Made by a program: the position numbers and the translations under genes. From Firmicutes bacterium UBA3932 (GTDB lineage Bacteria; Bacillota; Clostridia; Peptostreptococcales; Anaerovoracaceae), in NCBI GenBank assembly GCA_002385825.1, contig DGEG01000116.1, positions 911 through 14,305 of the forward strand: DNA of 13,395 bases. The letters run 5' to 3'. The notes under the pieces are model-generated. The model made no database searches. It worked only from the letters and a program-made list of their open reading frames with translations, and was not told the origin of the DNA. Positions 7,250-13,395 of this stretch are shown in pieces. Within the stretch, counting starts at the first letter, position 1; every line of letters starts with the position of its first letter.

Positions 7250-7872
7250 TATGAATACACCTCCTCAATTCTGGTTACTGCATCCTTGGTCAAAATGAGA
7301 CTGGTGTGGTTGACGATGTCGTACACATTCATCTCGCCCACTATAGTGGTTTTTACACCGGGAATGTTGGCCGCTGAACGAACTACATTTTCATCCTTCA
7401 CGTCCGTTACGATGAGTGCTTTCTTCGCAGCTTTCACATTCTCCAGAACCTTTGCCATTTCTTTTGTTTTAGGTTCATCCAGTTTCAGGCTGTCCAACAC
7501 GATGATTTCGTTTTCCCTCACCTTTGAAGAAAGGGCGGATTTCATCGCTAAACGCCTTAACTTTTGGGGAAGGGTGTACCTGTAACTTCTCGGTTTAGGT
7601 GCAAACGCAATTCCTCCGCCTACATGGTTGGGGGACGTGCTGCTTCCCTGCCTGGCGCGGCCTGTACCTTTTTGTCTGAAAGGCTTTCTGCCTCCGCCTC
7701 TTACTTCGCCTCTGGTCTTTGCGGACTGGGTCCCCTGTCTCTGGTTTGCCAGATAGTTCACTACAACCGCATGTACGGCATATTCATTTACTTCTATTCC
7801 AAAGATTTCATCTTTTAATTCAATGCTTCCGGCCTCTGTACCGTCCATTTTCAACATTGTTACCTGAGCCAT
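7249..7872 (-). CDS. rplD: 50S ribosomal protein L4
   Basis: 207 residues. The tunnel-lining loop contains the conserved TRGEVRGGGRKPFRQKGTG run, followed by ARQGSSTSPNHVGGGIAFAP. L4 is an early assembly protein; in E. coli it also represses its own S10 operon through the leader RNA, which I cannot show here. ATG at 7870-7872 is seven bases after GGAGG. Confidence 0.98.
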   Translation of the reverse strand: MAQVTMLKMDGTEAGSIELKDEIFGIEVNEYAVHAVVVNYLANQRQGTQSAKTRGEVRGGGRKPFRQKGTGRARQGSSTSPNHVGGGIAFAPKPRSYRYTLPQKLRRLAMKSALSSKVRENEIIVLDSLKLDEPKTKEMAKVLENVKAAKKALIVTDVKDENVVRSAANIPGVKTTIVGEMNVYDIVNHTSLILTKDAVTRIEEVYS

Positions 7873-7899
7873 TTGACTTCCTCCTCTCTGTCAGTTTCC

Positions 7900-8535
7900 C
7901 TATTTATCCTGACCCTTGACTGCGTACTGGATGCGAAGCAAGCTGCCCTTGCCTCCCGGCACAGCGCCTTTGACCAGCATCAGATTTCTGTCAGCAATGA
8001 TCTTGACCAGTTCCACGTTCTGGACGGTGACGGTATCTCTTCCCATTCTTCCAGCTGCTTTATTTCCTTTAAATACTCTGGAAGGATAGGTTCCGGCTGC
8101 CAGAGCACCCGCTAATCTGTGATGCTTGGAACCGTGGCTCATAGGCCCTCTTGCTTGTCCCCATCTCTTGATATGACCCTGGGTGCCTTTTCCTTTTGAT
8201 GTCCCGGTTATATCCAATTTTTTGCCTTCCTCAAAGTCGGCAACGGTTATGACCTGACCGGGTTTGTAGTTGTCGATGTCGTCTACGCGAACCTCACGCA
8301 AATACTTCTTGAGAGGTGCCTGCCATTTGGCGAAATGACCCTTCGTCGGTTTGTTGGCCCTGCTCTCTTTCAGGTCCTCAAAGCCGATCTGAACCGCATT
8401 ATATCCATCCGTCTCCACGGTCTTGATTTGTGTAACCACATTAGGTCCGGCTTCGATAACTGTAACCGGAACTGCTTCTCCGGTTTCGGTAAAAATCTGA
8501 GTCATGCCGATTTTCTTTCCTAAGATTGCTTTCAT
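7900..8535 (-). CDS. rplC: 50S ribosomal protein L3
   Basis: 211 residues. MKAILGKKIGMTQIF start and the extended loop RGPMSHGSKHHRLAGALAAG that reaches toward the peptidyl transferase centre. L3 is one of the two assembly initiators of the large subunit. The open frame reaches back to 8580, but ATG at 8533-8535 has a GGGAGA site upstream and matches the family; the longer form would add an unrelated 15 residues. Confidence 0.98.
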   Translation of the reverse strand: MKAILGKKIGMTQIFTETGEAVPVTVIEAGPNVVTQIKTVETDGYNAVQIGFEDLKESRANKPTKGHFAKWQAPLKKYLREVRVDDIDNYKPGQVITVADFEEGKKLDITGTSKGKGTQGHIKRWGQARGPMSHGSKHHRLAGALAAGTYPSRVFKGNKAAGRMGRDTVTVQNVELVKIIADRNLMLVKGAVPGGKGSLLRIQYAVKGQDK

Positions 8536-8625
8536 CCTATCTTTCTCCCTTCTTACAGCGGATTGCAGAAATCTCCGCAATCATACTAAGATTTTCTACG
8601 AGGTGAAAATATTTTCATTCCTCTG

Positions 8626-8934
8626 TTACAGTTTGATTTCGATATCCACGCCCGCCGGCATATCCAACTTCATCAGCGCATCGATGGTCTTGGTGGACGG
8701 GGAAAGTATATCGATTAACCTCTTGTGGGTCCTCTGTTCAAACTGTTCCCTGCTGTCCTTGTATTTGTGGACCGCTCTCAGAATCGTTATTACCTGTTTC
8801 TCTGTAGGAAGCGGGATCGGTCCGGAAACTTCCGCCCCGGTCTTCTTGGCTGTCTCTACAATCTTTGCAGCCGATTGATCCAACGCCTTATGATCGTACG
8901 CTTTAAGCTTGATTCTGATTTTTTGTGTGCTCAT
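8626..8934 (-). CDS. rpsJ: 30S ribosomal protein S10 (NusE)
   Basis: 102 residues, the exact family length. QKIRIKLKAYDHKALDQSA start, GPIPLPTEK and RTHKRLIDI motifs. S10 lies in the small-subunit head and also acts as NusE in transcription antitermination with NusB. First gene of the cluster. ATG at 8932-8934 with a GGAGG six bases upstream; the frame is open to 9033, but the extension is leader sequence. The 90-base gap to rplC is the largest inside the cluster. Confidence 0.99.
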   Translation of the reverse strand: MSTQKIRIKLKAYDHKALDQSAAKIVETAKKTGAEVSGPIPLPTEKQVITILRAVHKYKDSREQFEQRTHKRLIDILSPSTKTIDALMKLDMPAGVDIEIKL

Positions 8935-9229
8935 TTTCTTCCTCCTTGCCGTGCCTGTTTCCAGGCAGATTTCGTACGTTTTCGCTATGCATGTACGAGG
9001 GATTCGCTCAATACACCCTGCCGTGTGTTTCATTATTTTTTACACAAACAAAGAATGCGAATCCCCTCGCCCCCTTCGAGAGAGGACAATTCTCAGTAGA
9101 AATTCTCCGATAGCCCGGTAACTTTCTACCTCATCGCATTTTCTTGCACGGCTTTTCGAAAAAAGGCTTGTAAAAAGCGTCTTACACCCTTTACAACCAC
9201 CCGCTTAATCGCGCCGTGCAATAGCAAGC
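8935..9229 (-). promoter_or_regulatory. Structured 5' leader of the S10 operon
   Basis: About 295 nt between the predicted transcription start and rpsJ. Potential stems seen by eye: a 9-bp long-range pair (9213-9221 with 9144-9152) enclosing a 7-bp pair (9190-9196 with 9168-9174); a 7-bp pair (9134-9140 with 9054-9060) enclosing another (9123-9129 with 9096-9102) plus a GC-rich hairpin at about 9063-9083; a 6-bp hairpin around 8972-8998; and a GCCTG/CAGGC hairpin with a GAAA loop (8953-8966) just ahead of the ribosome binding site. Ribosomal operon leaders commonly carry autoregulatory structures, but I do not recognise a named class here, and no run of U marks a clear terminator. Confidence 0.5.
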
Positions 9230-9235
9230 TTTATC

Positions 9236-9264
9236 AGTATATAGTAGGATAAAACAGATTGCAA
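9236..9264 (-). promoter_or_regulatory. Probable sigma-A promoter of the S10 operon
   Basis: On the minus strand, TTGCAA (9259-9264) is separated by exactly 17 bases from TATACT (9236-9241), each one or two mismatches from consensus. Transcription would start near 9229. It is the best match in the region upstream of rpsJ, and its surroundings are AT-rich. Confidence 0.65.
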
Positions 9265-9653
9265 GAGGAATTTTAAATTTTTATAGAAAAAAATAAAAAA
9301 TGTTATGAAGTAGTCTGATAATTTCAAGGTGTTTAAGCTTTTGACATTGAACACGCTTCCGGGTGTTTCTCTAATGTTGCTCATATTGTATTTCTTCCCT
9401 TTGAAACAGTCAATATATAGATGTATAGATTTCTTATATTAACCATTGAGCATCACGAAATAACAGCACGCACAATCTCATTATTATTTTTGAAATTGCC
9501 GCCTTGCCGGGGAAGATTTCAGAAATTTCTATCGTCTTTTTGGATTTTGCCGAAAAAATTTTTGTCAGTTTTTGCGTCCGCAGGCAATAAAACGAAATTA
9601 TTTTTGTGTTACTGCTATATTTCCGGAATAATTATTGATTTATATGAAATTGC
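9265..9653. other. AT-rich intergenic stretch between divergent units
   Basis: I see no convincing gene. It holds a TTGACA at 9341-9346 without a partnered -10, and an AACAC (9350-9354) that could pair with GTGTT on either side (9329-9333 or 9363-9367), giving mutually exclusive small hairpins. A 90-codon open frame at 9421-9693 has no ribosome binding site and no recognisable content. The region could include operator sites for the downstream regulator, but none is clear. Confidence 0.5.
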
Positions 9654-9681
9654 TTTACTTTTTAATGTTATGTGCTACTAT
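9654..9681 (+). promoter_or_regulatory. Candidate promoter of the AsnC/Lrp-type gene
   Basis: TTTACT (9654-9659), a 16-base spacer, then TACTAT (9676-9681) with TG one base upstream, which makes an extended -10. A start near 9688 would give a leader of about 45 bases. Each hexamer matches consensus at four of six positions, so this is a moderate candidate. Confidence 0.4.
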
Positions 9682-9733
9682 GAAAGCAAATAAACCATAT
9701 CATTTAATATGTGTAATTTATCCGGAGAGAACC

Positions 9734-10186
9734 ATGGATAATATTGATATCAAAATTTTAAACCTGCTGAAACAGAACGCCCGCATGAGCGCTTCAGAAA
9801 TCGGCGAGAAAATCAACTTATCCGTTTCGGCAGTGCTCGAACGCATTAAAAAATTGGAGAAATCCGGAATTATAAAACAATACACTTTGATCCTTGACCC
9901 AAAACTCATCAACAAGGACGTTTCAGCATTTATTTCCATCGGTCTCGATCATCCCAAATACAATGAAAGCTTTATCGAAAGCGTGCTCGATCACAAGCAA
10001 ATCGTAGAGTGTCATTATATTACGGGAGACTCAGATTTTCTTCTGAAGGCGGTAATAGATTCTACGGCCTCCCTTGAAAAAGTGCTCAATGATATAAAAA
10101 GCATCCAAGGCGTATCCAGGACCAGGACCCTGGTAGTTCTTTCTACTGTTAAAAATGAATATACGGTTCTTCCGGATACCCTTTAG
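9734..10186 (+). CDS. AsnC/Lrp family transcriptional regulator
   Basis: 150 residues, the usual family length. Residues 3-55 form the N-terminal helix-turn-helix (IDIKILNLLKQNARMSASEIG, then LSVSAVLERIKKLEKSGII with the recognition helix); residues about 62-145 fit the RAM effector-binding and oligomerisation domain (ISIGLDHP, the VECHYITGDSDFLLKAV strand pair, and TRTLVVLSTVK). Family members bind DNA as dimers or octamers and usually sense amino acids. The ATG at 9734-9736 follows GGAGAG; the frame is open upstream to 9635, but that part is AT-rich non-coding. The gene lies 88 bases before pntAA on the same strand, so it may control or be co-transcribed with the transhydrogenase genes; that is inference. 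The specific ligand cannot be told from sequence. Confidence 0.93.
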   Translation: MDNIDIKILNLLKQNARMSASEIGEKINLSVSAVLERIKKLEKSGIIKQYTLILDPKLINKDVSAFISIGLDHPKYNESFIESVLDHKQIVECHYITGDSDFLLKAVIDSTASLEKVLNDIKSIQGVSRTRTLVVLSTVKNEYTVLPDTL

Positions 10187-10274
10187 ATTTTATAGATTGT
10201 TTTTTTCCGCAGTAGCTGTTCGTGTTTTTCTTTTTACATATTCATTCCAATAGAAGAAAACAGGAGGGATTATC
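10187..10274 (+). promoter_or_regulatory. Gap before pntAA
   Basis: Eighty-eight T-rich bases. I find no clear promoter or terminator: TTTACA at 10233-10238 has no matching -10. A strong GGAGGG ribosome binding site (10263-10268) lies six bases before the pntAA ATG. Read-through from the regulator gene is therefore plausible. Confidence 0.4.
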
Positions 10275-11432
10275 ATGATTATCGGTGTTCCAAAGGAAAT
10301 TATGCATGGCGAACTGAGGGTTTCTGCCATTCCCGAGACAGTTGCAAAGTTCATTGAAGCCGGTGCGGAAGTGTTGGTAGAGAAATCCGCAGGGGCGGGG
10401 GCTCACTACCCCGATTCCGAGTATGTGGCTGTCGGAGCAAAAATCATCGACGACGTGGCGGAGCTTTACGAAAAAGCGGATGTAATATTGAAAGTAAAGG
10501 AACCACTCTTCAACGAGGCAAAAGGTGTTCACGAGGTGGATATGATGCATCAAGGCCAATACCTTATCACCTTCCTTCATCCGGCTGCTCCGGTAAATCA
10601 CGAGATGGTTCAAAATTTGGCAAAAAAAGGCGTTATAGGTTTGACTTTGGATGGCATTCCCCGTATTTCAAGGGCACAGAATATGGATGCACTGACTTCC
10701 ATGAGCACATGCGCAGGATATAAAGGCATGCTGTTGGCAGCCAACGCCTTATCCAAATTTGTGCCTCAAATTTTCTGTGCGGTAGGTATGATTAAGCCCG
10801 TAAATACATTGATTATCGGCGCCGGCGTCGGCGGTCTTCAGGCGCTGGCAACTGCCAAAAGACTGGGCTCTGTGGTATATGCGGCGGATATTCGTCCCGA
10901 TGCCGTGGAGCAGGCAAAGAGCCTGGGCGCTAAAATCGTCGAGACGGGAGTGCCGGCAGAGCTGGCTGTAGGAGAAGGAGGTTACGCTCTCTCCCTTCCC
11001 GATGACGTGCTGGCAAAAGAACGTGAAGCCCTTAAGGATGCCGTCTCCCAGATGGATATCGTTTTCTGCGGCGCCCTGGTGCCCGGAAAACTGGCCCCCA
11101 TATTAATAACGGACGAAATGGTGGCGTCCATGGCTCCCGGATCAGTCATTGTAGACATCTCCATCGATCAGGGCGGCAACTGTGAAGCTACGGTACCCGG
11201 TGAAACCGTAGTGAAGCACGGAGTTACAATTATCGGCATCAAGAACATTCCCGGCATGCTTGCCACCAGCTCCACCTGGATGTTTGCAAACAACGTCTAT
11301 CATTTGGTCAATTACCTGATGAAAGACGGAAAAATCGTCCTGGACAGGAACGACGAAATCGTGGCGTCGATCCTTACTACCATTGACGGTGAAGTGGTAC
11401 ACGCAGGCGCCAGAGAAGCTATGGGTCTTTAA
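10275..11432 (+). CDS. pntAA: NAD(P) transhydrogenase subunit alpha part 1 (domain I, NAD(H)-binding)
   Basis: 385 residues. Domain I of proton-translocating transhydrogenase binds NAD(H) in the cytoplasm and exchanges hydride with NADP(H) on domain III. Visible: N-terminal IGVPKEIMHGELRVSAIPETV; the RQD-loop signature with R130, Q135 and D138 in PRISRAQNMDALTS, spaced as in the Rhodospirillum rubrum enzyme; the Rossmann glycines G182, G184 and G187 in IGAGVGGLQALATAKRLG; and acidic D205 in YAADIRP, suited to the adenosine ribose of NAD. The fold is shared with alanine dehydrogenase, but the RISRAQ motif and the adjoining membrane subunits decide for PntAA. There is no membrane segment; those are in the next two genes. 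Start is supported by GGAGGG. Confidence 0.96.
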   Translation: MIIGVPKEIMHGELRVSAIPETVAKFIEAGAEVLVEKSAGAGAHYPDSEYVAVGAKIIDDVAELYEKADVILKVKEPLFNEAKGVHEVDMMHQGQYLITFLHPAAPVNHEMVQNLAKKGVIGLTLDGIPRISRAQNMDALTSMSTCAGYKGMLLAANALSKFVPQIFCAVGMIKPVNTLIIGAGVGGLQALATAKRLGSVVYAADIRPDAVEQAKSLGAKIVETGVPAELAVGEGGYALSLPDDVLAKEREALKDAVSQMDIVFCGALVPGKLAPILITDEMVASMAPGSVIVDISIDQGGNCEATVPGETVVKHGVTIIGIKNIPGMLATSSTWMFANNVYHLVNYLMKDGKIVLDRNDEIVASILTTIDGEVVHAGAREAMGL

Positions 11433-11464
11433 TTTCTAACTTGAAGTTTGGAGGATAAATTACT

Positions 11465-11764
11465 ATGCATCCTTTTATACTCGTCATACTGTTCATTGTT
11501 TGTGCCTTGATAGGATATAAGGTGATTACCAATGTTCCCAGCCTGTTGCACACACCACTTATGACAGCCATGAATGCATTGGCGGGTATTGCCCTGTTGG
11601 GCGCGCTTACCTGCACCGCCATGGCTGTCTATACCGCCAACCAGATCCTGGGCTACATCGGTATTTTTCTGGCCATGGTCAACGTGGTGGGTGGTTTCGG
11701 ATTGTCCCACCGCATGCTTAAGATGTTCAGGCACGAGGAGCATGAGGAGGTGAATAATCGATGA
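11465..11764 (+). CDS. pntAB: NAD(P) transhydrogenase subunit alpha part 2 (domain II membrane segment)
   Basis: 99 residues with three predicted membrane helices (about 3-21, 33-57 and 61-83) and a charged cytoplasmic end (HRMLKMFRHEEHEE). It contributes the alpha-side helices of the proton-conducting domain II. The motif VPSLLHTPLMTAMNALAGI matches the alpha C-terminal part of the fused E. coli subunit, where the equivalent stretch is ALHTPLMSVTNAISGI. A GGAGG lies ten bases before the ATG. Its stop overlaps the pntB start (ATGA, four bases), indicating translational coupling. Confidence 0.96.
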   Translation: MHPFILVILFIVCALIGYKVITNVPSLLHTPLMTAMNALAGIALLGALTCTAMAVYTANQILGYIGIFLAMVNVVGGFGLSHRMLKMFRHEEHEEVNNR

Positions 11765-13395
11765 GCGACACTGTTTATTTTGTCCTCTGCGCCATATTAG
11801 CTTTAGGCGTGCTGATTGGCCTCTCCATGCTCAGCAAAGTTAAAACCGCCGTGACCGGAAATATGATCAGCATCTTATGTACCGCAGGAGCCATAGTCAT
11901 TACCATGTTCAAATATGAGCTCCTCAGCGCTATCGGTCTGTGGATCTGCCTCGTGTTGGGATTGTTGGTGGGCGTTTACTGGTCCTTTACACTCAAGATG
12001 ATCCAGATGCCCCAGGTGGTAGCGCTGCTCAACAGTTTCGGCGGAGCTGCGGCAGCTTTGGTAGCCATAGTCACTATGCTGGATGTGGCGCCTCTACCCA
12101 CCTTCGCGCTGATAACCGCCGCATTGGCACTGGTTGTCGGCACCCTGACTTTTACGGGAAGCGTTGTGGCTGCAGGAAAGCTGCATAAGCTGATCTCCCA
12201 AAAACCTATCATATGGAAAGGGCATCAAGCCATTACCACCATTTCCCTGGTACTCACCCTGGCTGCTATGGTGCTCATGTGCATTCCTTCGGTTCCACTC
12301 CCGGCCAGCGTGATTTTCGGGATCCTCATCAGCGGATTTTTCGGCATTGCTTTTACTGTAAGAGTCGGCGGCGCGGACATGCCTATTACCATTTCATTGT
12401 TGGTATCCCTTTCCGGCGTGGCCGACGGCATTGCCGGAATGGCTATAAGCAACATCCTGCTCGTTTCTCTCGGCGGAATCGTAGGCGCCTCCGGGCTCTT
12501 GCTTACTAAAATCATGTGCATGGCCATGAACCGCTCCCTTTCAGATATATTGATGGGCAGAACCTCCGTACAGCCATCCGCCGAGGCTCCATTCCTTAAA
12601 ACCGCTCCCGCAGGCACACAGGATTCCGAACCGGTTCAAGACGATTCTGTTTCGGAGGGCGAACCCACGGACGATGTGATGAAGCTCCTTCAGCAAGCCA
12701 AAAATGTCATCATCGTTCCCGGCTACGGCATGGCTTTAGCCCAGGCCCAGCAGAAGGTCAAGGTTTTGGCCGACAAGCTGGAAGCCCGCGGCGCATCGGT
12801 GGACTTCGCCATCCATCCCGTTGCAGGAAGAATGCCCGGACACATGAACGTGCTGCTTGCCGAAGCGGATGTGCCTTACGAAAAGCTTCGCAGCATGGAA
12901 GAAATAAACCATGAATTTGAGAACTGCGATCTGGTCATCGTAATCGGCGCCAACGACGTAATCAACCCGGCGGCAAATACCGCCAAGGACACGCCGATTT
13001 ACGGCATGCCGATCCTCAACGTGGACCAGGCTAAGAATGTGATCATCTGCAACTACGATATGAGCCCCGGCTATGCGGGCGTTGACAACCCGCTGTACAC
13101 AAAGCCCGGCGTCGTCATGATGCTCGGAAACGCCGAAGAAACGGTCCAGGAACTCATCGATAAAGCCGGCGCAGCCGCCAATTCTCCCGGAGAAGTTATT
13201 CCGGAACAGGATAAAGACGGTGATGAAGGCGGTAAAGATGGGGATGAACTGGCTAATTTGCTCAAGAGCACGAACAGAGTCATCATCGTTCCCGGCTACG
13301 GCATGGCTTTAGCCCAGGCCCAACAGAAGGTCAAGGTTTTGGCCGACAAGCTGGAAGCCCGCGGCGCATCAGTGGACTTCGCCATCCATCCCGTT
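11761..13395 (+). CDS. pntB: NAD(P) transhydrogenase subunit beta with tandem domain III (3' end outside window)
   Basis: The frame is open from ATG 11761 to the window end: 545 codons with no stop, already longer than the usual roughly 460 residues. Residues 1-255: about nine membrane helices (domain II), with MPQVVALLNSFGG near 83-95, TFTGSVVAAGKL near 130-141, GGADMP 203-208 and MAMNRS ending near 259. Residues 262-302: acidic linker. Residues about 303-473: a complete domain III with VPGYGMALAQAQ (319-330), AIHPVAGRMPGHMNVLLAEA (350-369), GAND (396-399) and GYAGVDNPL (437-445). Residues 474-500: a second acidic linker containing KDGDE twice. From 501: the start of another domain III, identical to the first over residues 507-545. 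Oddities: N431-Y432-D433 replaces the Lys-Arg-Ser that holds the NADP 2'-phosphate in E. coli; N91 and V215 replace E. coli His91 and Asn222. The complex would couple hydride transfer between NAD(H) and NADP(H) to proton flow. Confidence 0.95.
   Translation, partial: MSDTVYFVLCAILALGVLIGLSMLSKVKTAVTGNMISILCTAGAIVITMFKYELLSAIGLWICLVLGLLVGVYWSFTLKMIQMPQVVALLNSFGGAAAALVAIVTMLDVAPLPTFALITAALALVVGTLTFTGSVVAAGKLHKLISQKPIIWKGHQAITTISLVLTLAAMVLMCIPSVPLPASVIFGILISGFFGIAFTVRVGGADMPITISLLVSLSGVADGIAGMAISNILLVSLGGIVGASGLLLTKIMCMAMNRSLSDILMGRTSVQPSAEAPFLKTAPAGTQDSEPVQDDSVSEGEPTDDVMKLLQQAKNVIIVPGYGMALAQAQQKVKVLADKLEARGASVDFAIHPVAGRMPGHMNVLLAEADVPYEKLRSMEEINHEFENCDLVIVIGANDVINPAANTAKDTPIYGMPILNVDQAKNVIICNYDMSPGYAGVDNPLYTKPGVVMMLGNAEETVQELIDKAGAAANSPGEVIPEQDKDGDEGGKDGDELANLLKSTNRVIIVPGYGMALAQAQQKVKVLADKLEARGASVDFAIHPV
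12706..12822 (+). repeat. Direct repeat copy 1 (first domain III of pntB)
   Basis: 117 bases encoding residues 316-354 of PntB (VIIVPGYGMA through FAIHPV). It matches copy 2, offset by 573 bases (191 codons), at 115 of 117 positions; both differences (12750 and 12798) are third-position and silent. Upstream of 12706 the similarity falls sharply. Confidence 0.97.
13279..13395 (+). repeat. Direct repeat copy 2 (second domain III of pntB, cut by window edge)
   Basis: 117 bases encoding residues 507-545 of PntB, identical in protein to residues 316-354. The repeat runs into the window end, so its true length is not known. Silent differences from copy 1 are at 13323 and 13371. Confidence 0.97.

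Noticed and set aside
8935..9033. Longer rpsJ product starting upstream at 9033
   Set aside because: The extension reads through the leader hairpins and ribosome binding site, while the ATG at 8932-8934 gives the exact 102-residue S10.
9341..9369. TTGACA at 9341-9346 as a promoter for the regulator
   Set aside because: A perfect -35 hexamer, but at 16-18 bases downstream the sequence is TGTTTC-like with no usable -10.
9421..9693. Plus-strand open frame of 90 codons upstream of the regulator
   Set aside because: No ribosome binding site, an unusual composition rich in Phe, Leu and Lys typical of translated AT-rich spacer, and it overlaps the likely promoter of the regulator gene.
10275..11432. 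Alanine dehydrogenase instead of PntAA
   Set aside because: The folds are homologous, but the RISRAQNMDALTS loop with R130/Q135/D138 and the coupled membrane subunits pntAB and pntB identify transhydrogenase domain I.
12706..13395. The pntB repeat being a pure assembly artefact
   Set aside because: The two copies differ at two silent sites, and each is preceded by a different linker and a diverged helix, so a simple misjoin would not produce this; long-read confirmation of the right edge is still the decisive test.
1..13395. CRISPR arrays, insertion sequences, tRNA or rRNA genes
   Set aside because: No regularly spaced repeats, no transposase-like frame with terminal inverted repeats and no tRNA-like cloverleaf or rRNA sequence was seen on reading both strands.

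Overview
The window holds two blocks transcribed away from each other. The left two thirds (minus strand, about 1-8934) is a canonical S10-spc ribosomal protein cluster. Read in its own direction the order is rpsJ-rplC-rplD-rplW-rplB-rpsS-rplV-rpsC-rplP-rpmC-rpsQ-rplN-rplX-rplE-rpsN-rpsH-rplF-rplR-rpsE-rpmD-rplO, with rplO cut off by the left edge. The right third (plus strand, 9734-13395) holds an AsnC/Lrp-type regulator followed by a three-gene proton-translocating NAD(P) transhydrogenase operon, pntAA-pntAB-pntB, with pntB cut off by the right edge.

Organism: most likely a bacterium of the Bacillota, class Clostridia. The evidence is the gene order, strong GGAGG ribosome binding sites before nearly every gene, frequent GTG/TTG starts (rpmD, rplE, rpsN, rplN), and the short zinc-ribbon S14. 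The split pntAA/pntAB/pntB layout also fits. I cannot name a genus.

Layout: 1-8934 is ribosomal genes packed with gaps mostly under 30 bases and two one-base TAATG overlaps (rplP/rpmC, rplD/rplW). A minus-strand promoter (-35 TTGCAA, -10 TATACT) sits at 9236-9264, giving a leader of about 295 nt with several potential stems. About 9265-9650 is AT-rich with no convincing gene. A plus-strand promoter candidate at 9654-9681 precedes the regulator (9734-10186). An 88-base gap follows, then pntAA (10275-11432), pntAB (11465-11764) and pntB (11761 to the edge, ATGA overlap with pntAB).

Most interesting: pntB is not an ordinary beta subunit. After nine predicted membrane helices and one complete NADP(H)-binding domain III, the reading frame continues through an acidic linker into a SECOND domain III, whose first 39 residues are identical to the first copy (115 of 117 bases the same). 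The first, complete copy has Asn-Tyr-Asp (N431-Y432-D433) where the E. coli enzyme has the Lys-Arg-Ser that holds the 2'-phosphate of NADP(H). The membrane domain also lacks two polar residues studied in the E. coli proton path (His91 and Asn222 correspond to Asn91 and Val215) and has an extra in-membrane Asp222. Together these suggest a transhydrogenase variant with tandem, possibly functionally divergent nucleotide-binding domains.
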